29,745 nt of DNA from the NCBI GenBank assembly GCA_964612675.1, contig CAZTDD010000086.1, positions 1-29,745 on the forward strand, read 5' to 3'. Numbering within the stretch: position 1 is the first letter of the stretch; each line of letters begins with the position of its first letter. The DNA is from CAZTDD01 sp964612675 (GTDB taxonomy: Bacteria > Hinthialibacterota > Hinthialibacteria > Hinthialibacterales > JAKPRU01). Shown piece after piece: positions 15,471 to 22,300 of the stretch. The notes below the pieces were generated by a model. The model ran no database searches. It worked only from the letters and a program-made list of their open reading frames with translations, and was not told the origin of the DNA. Both the position numbers and the translations under genes were made by a program.

Positions 15471-16257
15471 ATTGATACTCTTCAAGAACCGGTTTGAGCA
15501 TTTTCCTAAGCTTCAAATGAGCGCGGTACGCCCGCTGCTTGATCGATTCCGGTGTGACCCCCAGTATCTCCGAGATCTCAATGTAGGACAACCCCTGGTA
15601 TTTGTTCAAGATGATCACTTCCCGTTGATCCTCGGAGAGAGAGTCGACCGCTCGCCGGATGATCTCCGCATGAACTTTGGAGGTATACTCCTGGCGCGCA
15701 TCCGGCCCCTTTTCTTCCGTTGTGTCCACAAACGACAGAAGATCGCCGGATTCGCCCTGTGGAGCGTCCGAATCGCATTGAACCAACCGGTTCCAGTATC
15801 GACGCTTCTCGTCGATACATAAGTTCCTCGCGATCCGATACATCCACGACGTAAACTTCGATTTAGGTTCCCACCGCTCCCGGCTGCCGTACACCCGCAG
15901 GAATGTCTCCTGAACCAGGTCTTCAGCCAGCTGGCGGTCGCGAACCAATCGAAGGATAAAGGCAAAAACCGGCTGGTAATGCCGCTCATACAATACGTCT
16001 AATGCGTCACGCCGCCCGCCTCGGCAGGCCAGCATGAGCTCCTCATCAGACAGACCCCTCAGACCACGCATAGTTAGTGGAAATGCAGGAGATTCCTGTT
16101 CTGCCGTTACCAGTCCGTCCCGGAGGGCCAAGCCCGTCTCTCCTGCATTGGGCCAGGGGTCTGCTTCAACAGTTGCGCTAGCGCCCAATGGTTGTCTGTT
16201 CACAGCAATCCCGTCGTTGCCCTCGGCTTCTGTTCCCTTCGTGTACTCGTGACTCAC
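15469..16257 (-). CDS. ECF-type RNA polymerase sigma factor
   Basis: Region 2 (YERHYQPVFAFILRLVRD, AEDLVQETFLRVY, FTSWMYRIARNLCIDEKRR) and region 4 (LSEDQREVIILNKYQGLSY, then SIKQRAYRAHLKLRKML) identify a sigma-70 ECF factor. I start at the GTG at 16257 (VSHEYTKG, 262 residues) because AGAGGA lies four bases upstream. The frame extends to an ATG at 16359, but that ATG lies within a plausible -10 (TATGAT, 16355-16360) paired with TTGCTG (16377-16382). A start near MRGLRGLSDEEL (16071) is also possible. The ~60-residue acidic region before domain 2 is unusual for ECF factors. It is the first gene of the sigma/anti-sigma/pseudoprotease operon. Confidence 0.88.
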   Translation of the reverse strand: MSHEYTKGTEAEGNDGIAVNRQPLGASATVEADPWPNAGETGLALRDGLVTAEQESPAFPLTMRGLRGLSDEELMLACRGGRRDALDVLYERHYQPVFAFILRLVRDRQLAEDLVQETFLRVYGSRERWEPKSKFTSWMYRIARNLCIDEKRRYWNRLVQCDSDAPQGESGDLLSFVDTTEEKGPDARQEYTSKVHAEIIRRAVDSLSEDQREVIILNKYQGLSYIEISEILGVTPESIKQRAYRAHLKLRKMLKPVLEEYQ

Positions 16258-16354
16258 TGTATCCTCTTGATACGACTGGACGTTAGAACGGGTAACGGCT
16301 TTATCGGTCAATTTTGGCCTCGAATAAATACCGGCTATCCTTATATATTGACTT

Positions 16355-16382
16355 ATCATAACTTAAACGATTCATACAGCAA
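16355..16382 (-). promoter_or_regulatory. Possible promoter for the sigma/anti-sigma operon
   Basis: On the minus strand TTGCTG (16377-16382) and TATGAT (16355-16360) are separated by 16 bases. The -10 matches five of six consensus positions, the -35 only three or four. It would give a leader of roughly 90 bases before the GTG at 16257. Autoregulation by the ECF factor would need a different, unrecognised motif. Confidence 0.3.
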
Positions 16383-16633
16383 TGGCCAGACTCGATTTCG
16401 AACCAAAAGAACTCGTCATTGTCCAAACCGACTGGACCGTACGAATCTGCCTGGCGCTTGAAGAAGAGGCTCGCGGCACTTATGACGATAACGATTTGAT
16501 TTATCTGGGGATAGAAAAATCGCTTTCCGTCTTGCGCCAATCGTTCGGACATCGGCATTACATCATTCAGGGAGAGACCATCGAACGAATACCGGGAATG
16601 ACGAAAGTGATCCTCGACCTCGATTTTTCCTGA
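16382..16633 (+). CDS. Small hypothetical protein (83 aa)
   Basis: The frame runs from ATG (MARLDFEPKELVIVQTDW) to TGA and encodes a soluble acidic protein without a signal peptide, cysteines or a recognisable family. Its composition (hydrophobic strand, acidic loop EEEARGTYDDND, C-terminal VILDLDFS) looks like a real folded protein. There is no strong ribosome-binding site before the ATG, which weakens the call. It diverges from the ECF sigma gene, sharing a ~120-base AT-rich intergenic region, so its expression may be linked to that operon. Function unknown. Confidence 0.55.
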   Translation: MARLDFEPKELVIVQTDWTVRICLALEEEARGTYDDNDLIYLGIEKSLSVLRQSFGHRHYIIQGETIERIPGMTKVILDLDFS

Positions 16634-17084
16634 GTAAGAGGGTGCGGCAAAAAGTGAGAAAACGGATCTCAACCCCCTCCTCTATGGTTCTCATGTTTGC
16701 CTTCGGCAACCCATGAGATTCCTCCCCCGATCTTCCGGGGAGGAACAGGAAACAAGCCAAACCGAACCCAATTTGCGCTTGGTTTCGGTAGTCTCCCCCA
16801 AAGTCTGGGGGAGATACAGAGGGGGTTGAGAATTTCTTTTCCTATACCCCGTTGACTTCTTTGCCGGAGCGTCAAGCTTGGGGAAAGACAACTGTTACCC
16901 ATGTGCCAAGCTGCTCATGAAAACGATCACACACTAGGCGTGATTCAGTTTCCTTCTTTTGCTGGCGACCAGATCGGAAAAGGCAAAAGTAACTCTCAAC
17001 TCTCCCTCGACTCTCTTGTGAGGACGCAAAAGGCGCTACCATCACCGGAATCCACAACAGGATCTTTAGACAGAGGCTGTCCTT
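16634..17084. other. Gene-free stretch holding a repeat element
   Basis: The left half is the structured repeat element at 16644-16842. From about 16843 to 17070 I see no convincing gene, RNA gene or promoter; short frames here lack ribosome-binding sites and family motifs. AGAGG at 17072-17076 is the ribosome-binding site of the downstream transporter. Confidence 0.6.
16644..16842. mobile_element. Non-coding, inverted-repeat-bounded structured element (MITE-like)
   Basis: A perfect 12-base inverted repeat, CTCAACCCCCTC at 16668-16679 and GAGGGGGTTGAG at 16819-16830, bounds the core; weaker homology between the arms extends outward to about 16644 and 16842. Inside are successive hairpins: CTCATG...CATGAG with a TTGCC/GGCAA inner stem (16691-16718), TTCCTCCCC...GGGGAGGAA (about 16721-16743) and CTCCCCC...GGGGGAG (about 16793-16813). 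It has no coding capacity. An arm of the same element is present at 1-60. This is a dispersed, probably non-autonomous repeat; the mobilising enzyme is unknown. Confidence 0.6.
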
Positions 17085-18305
17085 TTGAAATCACCGGCGG
17101 TTTCTCGTTTGTTTCTTTGGTCGTGTTACAGTGCCATGCTGGGGATTGCCGCGGCGGTCAATGTCACCCCCGTCTGTCTTTCGTCAATTTCGGACACGTT
17201 CGGCCTCGATTATTCCGAGCAGGGGCTCCTCCTGGGCTGCACGTTTTGGGGGTTCATCGCGGCATTATTAACGATAGCGCCTCTCTCCGACCGTCTCGGT
17301 CCCCGTCCTTTCTTCTATTCGGCAACAGTTCTTCAATGTGCGGGCTTCGCCCTTTTTGCGGTGGCCTGGGATAGTTGGGTACTCGTAATAGGCGCTTTAA
17401 TGGCGGGCTTCGGCGCAGGGGTACTGGAAACCATATTGACTCCGGTGATCTGTGAAACCTTCCCCGAGCGCAGAACCTCGGCGGTCAACGCGCTACACGC
17501 TTTTTATGCATTGGGCGCGGCGGGGGTGATTCTCGTATCCCGGACAATTCTCCAGATGTTCGATCCGCCCGGTGCTGGTGAAATGGCTGTTGTGGAGCAA
17601 GGCTATTTACATGGTTGGCAGTGGGTTTATGTGGCCATGATTGCGATCCCTCTAGCATATGGAGTTGGGTTCTGGTTTTGTCTCCGAATCCGGCGAGTAT
17701 CGGTCTTGTACCCCTCTTCGGAATCCTATACAGGAACGCTGAGCCGGTTGCGGCGGTGGGGATTTCTGCTCTTTGTTGCGGGTATCCTGTGCGGGGCCGG
17801 TGCGGAACTCGGCGCGGCGCAGTGGCTGCCGTCCTATCTGGAGAATGTGATGGGGTGGCAGCGCGAGAACAGCGCCGTTGGGTTAATGGTTCTCAGCCTT
17901 GCGATGGGTGTGGGCCGGATTCTGGCTGGGCGTATCGAGAGGTGGATGTCCGCAACCGATATGTTAATTCTCGCCGGGGCGGTCTGCGCCGGTTGTCTTG
18001 TAACGGCGGGTGTCGCAGACTCCGCGTTGGTCGTTCTTTCGGCGTTCGGCGTCATGGGTTTCTTTGTGGGCTGGATGTGGCCGACGATTATGGCTTTGGC
18101 CTCCGAGGCGTTCCCCCACACCGGCGCGTCGATGTTCGCGTTCCTCGCTGTGGTCGGAAATGCCGGGGGCATCATTTTCCCGGGAATCATGGGATTCACT
18201 GCTGAGACTGCCGGACTGAGAGCCGCGATGATCTCACTTTCCTTTGTCCCGTGCATCCTGATGATTTTGTTTTTGACCTGGCGGTTTCGATCGGCGGTGA
18301 GGTAG
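17085..18305 (+). CDS. MFS transporter, FucP/FHS-like sugar:proton symporter family
   Basis: The 406-residue product has about 12 hydrophobic segments in two halves around a basic central loop (LRRWG). The first half has the MFS loop motif variant PLSDRLGPRPFF, and the second half has GAELGAAQWLPSYLENVMGW, the E-x-x-x-x-x-WLPxYL signature seen in FHS-type fucose/glucose/galactose permeases. It starts at a TTG with AGAGG eight bases upstream. Substrate cannot be read from sequence; a neutral sugar is the family expectation. No sugar-catabolic genes are adjacent. It ends 15 bases before the convergent response-regulator gene. Confidence 0.85.
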   Translation: MKSPAVSRLFLWSCYSAMLGIAAAVNVTPVCLSSISDTFGLDYSEQGLLLGCTFWGFIAALLTIAPLSDRLGPRPFFYSATVLQCAGFALFAVAWDSWVLVIGALMAGFGAGVLETILTPVICETFPERRTSAVNALHAFYALGAAGVILVSRTILQMFDPPGAGEMAVVEQGYLHGWQWVYVAMIAIPLAYGVGFWFCLRIRRVSVLYPSSESYTGTLSRLRRWGFLLFVAGILCGAGAELGAAQWLPSYLENVMGWQRENSAVGLMVLSLAMGVGRILAGRIERWMSATDMLILAGAVCAGCLVTAGVADSALVVLSAFGVMGFFVGWMWPTIMALASEAFPHTGASMFAFLAVVGNAGGIIFPGIMGFTAETAGLRAAMISLSFVPCILMILFLTWRFRSAVR

Positions 18306-18320
18306 CAATTATTCAGTTCG

Positions 18321-18683
18321 CTAGGAAATCAATTCGTCGATAGCCGCAATCATATCCGCTTGGGTATATGGTTTGTGGACAACTTTGTCCACGCCGGAAT
18401 TCTGGGCCTCTTCAATAACCGCAGGTTGCGTTGACGCGGTTACGATAATGACCGGCACCGAAGGCAGTCTTTTCTTCACAAGCCGTAACAATTCGAGCCC
18501 GTCCATACCGGGCAATTGATAATCGAGCAGAAACAGATCTGGGTGGATACCATCGAGTTCGCCCAGCATATCTTCGGCATTGGAGTACGCGTGAACCGTG
18601 TAGTCCTTGAATTCGAGCAAATCGGTTAGATTCTCGCGAAGTTCTTCTTCATCATCGACAATTATGATCGTTTGTTCGGGCAT
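18321..18683 (-). CDS. Single-domain (CheY-like) response regulator
   Basis: The 120-residue receiver domain has the acidic pocket D10/D11, phospho-acceptor D54 (FLLDYQLPGMDG), T82 (VIIVTAS) and K104 (VHKPY). There is no output domain, so it acts by protein contact, as CheY or Spo0F do. GGAGG lies five bases before the ATG. A large hybrid-type sensor kinase starts 670 bases away on the other strand and a chemoreceptor lies beyond it; either pathway could use this regulator. The hicAB pair separates it from the kinase. Confidence 0.93.
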   Translation of the reverse strand: MPEQTIIIVDDEEELRENLTDLLEFKDYTVHAYSNAEDMLGELDGIHPDLFLLDYQLPGMDGLELLRLVKKRLPSVPVIIVTASTQPAVIEEAQNSGVDKVVHKPYTQADMIAAIDELIS

Positions 18684-18777
18684 CCTATCCTCCGCTGGGG
18701 TGGTTCTCGCGGGTCAGGCAGAAGGATGATAGATTTGATGGCAGGAGGTCAAGTCTCGCTGGTCAATTTGGGGTGCG

Positions 18778-18806
18778 GCGGCCCCGACGCCGCTTTGGTT
18801 TTTCCC
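18778..18806. repeat. 29-base direct repeat, copy 1 (downstream flank of hicB)
   Basis: The 29 bases starting GCGGCCCCGACGCC and ending GGTTTTTCCC are identical to 19256-19284. The copy ends six bases before the hicB stop codon position. It contains a GC-rich dyad (GCGGC...GCCGC) followed by a T-run on the plus strand, so it could act as a plus-strand terminator. It is also consistent with a dispersed palindromic repeat. Confidence 0.8.
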
Positions 18807-18811
18807 GCCTC

Positions 18812-19027
18812 TTAAGCGGCTCCCACTTCTACAAACTCGCCTACGGACGACGGAGTGGGGACGGGTTCGTTCGCTTCGCGGAGACCTTCGATGTGGAACT
18901 CGATCGCCTCCTTGATAAGGCGTAGGACTTCTTCGCGCGATTCCGCCGCCGCGACACAGCCGGGAAGGTCCGGAACATGCGCGCCGTATCCGTTTTCCCC
19001 CTTCTCGATGACGACCATGTATTTCAT
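18812..19027 (-). CDS. hicB: HicB-family antitoxin
   Basis: The 71-residue product starts MKYMVVIEKGENGYGAHVP and continues LPGCVAAAESREEVLRLIKEAI, the partial RNase H-like fold typical of HicB. The short C-terminal segment (EPVPTPSSVGEFVEV) shows no clear helix-turn-helix or ribbon-helix-helix domain, so DNA binding is doubtful. The start at 19027 is supported by AAGGAG seven bases upstream; the longer frame runs into hicA. It follows hicA after 11 bases. HicB neutralises the HicA mRNA interferase by direct binding. Confidence 0.9.
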   Translation of the reverse strand: MKYMVVIEKGENGYGAHVPDLPGCVAAAESREEVLRLIKEAIEFHIEGLREANEPVPTPSSVGEFVEVGAA

Positions 19028-19038
19028 CCTTGGCTCCT

Positions 19039-19227
19039 TCATCTTTTCAGTCCGGCTTGTTTCAAGGCACTTGCGAGCGTTCCGGGTGGCACATGGGCAC
19101 TCGGCTTCCCAGATACAGTTACAGTACCTGGCTTTAACGGATGGCGAAACTGTCGGTGACTGCCCTTCATTCGGACCTGTCTCCATCCGTCGTTTTCGAG
19201 GAGTCTTATCAACTCACCGACCTTCAC
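19039..19227 (-). CDS. hicA: HicA-family mRNA interferase toxin
   Basis: The 62-residue product (VKVGELIRLLENDGWRQV...) has the double-stranded RNA-binding-like HicA fold with the catalytic histidine in KGSHRQFRHP, and ends LASALKQAGLKR. HicA cleaves mRNA to arrest growth. The GTG at 19227 is chosen because the domain begins there; the frame continues upstream through non-homologous sequence and the 29-base repeat. It is the first gene of a hicA-hicB operon bracketed by 29-base direct repeats. Confidence 0.9.
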   Translation of the reverse strand: MKVGELIRLLENDGWRQVRMKGSHRQFRHPLKPGTVTVSGKPSAHVPPGTLASALKQAGLKR

Positions 19228-19255
19228 CGTTGTTTCACCCCATGCATTCCATGTT

Positions 19256-19284
19256 GCGGCCCCGACGCCGCTTTGGTTTTTCCC
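19256..19284. repeat. 29-base direct repeat, copy 2 (upstream flank of hicA)
   Basis: Identical to 18778-18806 and in the same orientation, 28 bases upstream of the hicA start and 72 bases before the sensor-kinase start. Sequence on either side differs from that around copy 1. Confidence 0.8.
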
Positions 19285-19356
19285 CATCGGAAACCTAGAC
19301 ACCTGCCAAACCGAAATGTTGGAATCATACCATTCCATCACAACAGGAGAGCCCTG

Positions 19357-22300
19357 GTGAATAATAGCATACCCGCCCTCGCGATAGCCGTTGTCATCCT
19401 CTTACTTCCATCGCCTCTCTTTGCCCAGGAAACGAACCCGTCCGGCGATCAAGGTTTCTTTGAAAAGACCGCCGACTGGGGATCGCCGAAATCCCCGCCG
19501 CAGCAGGGGCAATACAAAGTGCCCGGCCGGATCGAGGTGTCGGAAGAGGACGGCGAAACCGTTTATCACATATACGGGAACGGCGACGACATTTGGTTCA
19601 CAATTGACGAAGGATTCTTCGCCTACACGGAGAGAAAGGGTTCGTGGAGCCTTTCCTGTGCCGTACGATACATCGACGACGGCAGCAGCGACACCTACTT
19701 CTCCAAGCTCGGCGTCATGGTCCGCGAGCCCGCCCAGGAGGCGGACGCCCCTGTCTTCTACAGCTACTTGCGTTCCGGACCGAATCCACCTTACGGAGAT
19801 ATGGTCTCTGTGCAGTGGAGAGAGGAGAAAGGCGCGTTCGGAGGTTCTCTAACTGCAGGTACGCGGGGGGCCTTCTATGACGCCATGCCGCATCCGGAAC
19901 TCGGGCAGCCGGTCTATATCCGAGTTACCCGCTTCCTTCCCTTCAATCTCCTCCTCTCGGAGTGGTCACAGGACGGTGAGACATGGGAGACACTCACCAT
20001 CAAAGAGGTTGATCTGCCGAAAAAAGTCGCATACGGCGTAGCGATTACAAATCACGCGGACAATACGGAGCTGGCACACGGAGTTATCTCGGACGTGCGC
20101 ATGGAGCCCGCTCCGCCATTCGCGACACGAAACCTCTTGAAGCGTCACTACACAACCGGCGATAGCATCGGAGTTACGCTGAACATCGTCAATCCCTCCG
20201 ACTCGCCACAAGATGCAACGATCGTTGAGAGCATTCCCGCCGGGTGGGTTGCGGAAGGAATCGGGAATGATGGCGCGCTAGGGGACGGCGAGATTCGTTG
20301 GTCGTTACCCGTTCCACCGGGGTCGACGGATATCGCTTACACGCTGCGTCCAACACAGGCAGCGACAGGGATCGCAACCCTTAGCGGAAAAGCAGGTAAT
20401 CTGGCTATTCAGGGGCAGGCAACGATCTGCGGCAATCTTGGCATTTTCGAGAACATCGCAGACTGGGGGACATGGGAATTCCCACCCATGACCGGCCTCA
20501 ATAAGGCCGCTGGGAACGTGATTGTTTCCGGATCAGGTGAGAATCAAGAGTATGATCTGTACGGCAATGGGAATTTCACAAATTGGCAGGATGAGGGGCT
20601 CTATCTGTATGCCGAAAGAGATGAATCCTGGACAATCTCGGCGAAAATCGATTCTTTCGAGCGGACTTCCGGGCGGTCCTATGTTGCGTTGGAAATTCGT
20701 AACCGGCCTGACGACGTGTATTCAGCGTATTACGGAATCGGGGTTTTCGGGAACAACCTGGGAATCTCTTATCGATATGCGAGACGTACGTACTACACGA
20801 ACAAGTCGGTAAGCAACCCTGACAATCAAAACATCCCGATGCCGGAAAGCGGCGTCTTTCTGCGCATCACTCGAATCGCTTCCGCGAATCTCGTGTTCTC
20901 CGAATGGTCTCTAGACGGCGAGACATGGCATTTCGCCGATCAACGGGTCCTGCCGATGAATCCGCGTGTGGGATACGGCATCGATCTGGCAAACGGAGAA
21001 GATAATGAGGAGCTCGCACATGCCCGTGCGAGTAGGGTGAGTCTTTCGCGCCCTGAGCCGGTGGCGATTCGGTCTCTGTCGCACGGTTACTACAGCGCAG
21101 GCGAACCGCTCGATGTAACACTGGAAATCGTCCACGCCGGAGATCAGCCGAGGGAAGTCACACTCCGTGAACAACCCCCCTCGGGCTGGACCATCGAAGC
21201 GGTCAGTCACGCCGGAAGACATGGTGAATCCGGGATCGAATGGGACCTTCTCGTTGAACCCGGTTCCACGTTTCTGACGTACCGTGCTATTCCGTCATCT
21301 GACGTAACCGGAGATGCGGAATTCGTCGGCCGTCTGAATGGACGTCCTGTCTTGGGCAATGAGACTGCCCAACAGGCCGAAAGCGATTTCTGGTCGCTGC
21401 CGGGGCATCTCTGGCGGTACTGGTCGGCAGCAGACGGTTTTTTCGGCTCGAGGACAAGGTTAGCGAGACTTTCCATCTCACCCAACGGAGCCGTGATCAC
21501 TCACAAAGGAAGTAACAGCGACTTTATCCGTTTGGACGGCTACTCTGTCCAGACCATTCCCGGCATTGGACGGTCGTTGCCGGTGGAAGGCGCGTCGCGA
21601 GAAATCTGGAGTGTTTCTCGCGAACGTGTGGGCTTCAATGAGTATCGCTATTACGGCCTTGAGCGGTACAGAGAAGGACACTGGACCTCGTACCCGGTCG
21701 AAGAAATCCTGAATACCGCTCAGCCGTTAACACTGATTCCGAGTGCGACGAATCGTGTGCTGATTTTCACACCGGACCAGCTCCTCCATTTCGACGCTGT
21801 ATCCAAGCGGACGACGACAATCCTCGACGCGACAGCGGCCGGCCTTCCGTATCTGGTAGGCGGAGAGATTGTTGGATCCGGCGGCGTCCGCAAAGAGAAT
21901 ATCGTACGCGACCGAGGAAGTGCAATTTGGATCGCGGCCTGGGGTAAACTCACAAAGATTCAGATACAAGATGACGACGAGCCTCGGGTTACCGAACTGA
22001 CCCAATACAGCGTTCACGAAGAGTTCAATCTCCAGGACATCATCTGGCCACGGGAAGCACCCAGCGGCGGACTCACCTTTTTGGGTTGGCTAGACAACGG
22101 GTCCAGAACTGTCCCCATCTATTTCGATGGCACATCGTCCTGGCAGACGATTGAAGGGGACACTCCCTACATAGCGCTCACGATTTTGGACAGCAATAGA
22201 GTCCCGTGGATGCTGAATCTTCTGACCGCAACGACGATTTACCTGGACCATGACGGCGTGAGCTTGCCGGTACGGAACGAGTTTTTGTTTGGACAAACAC

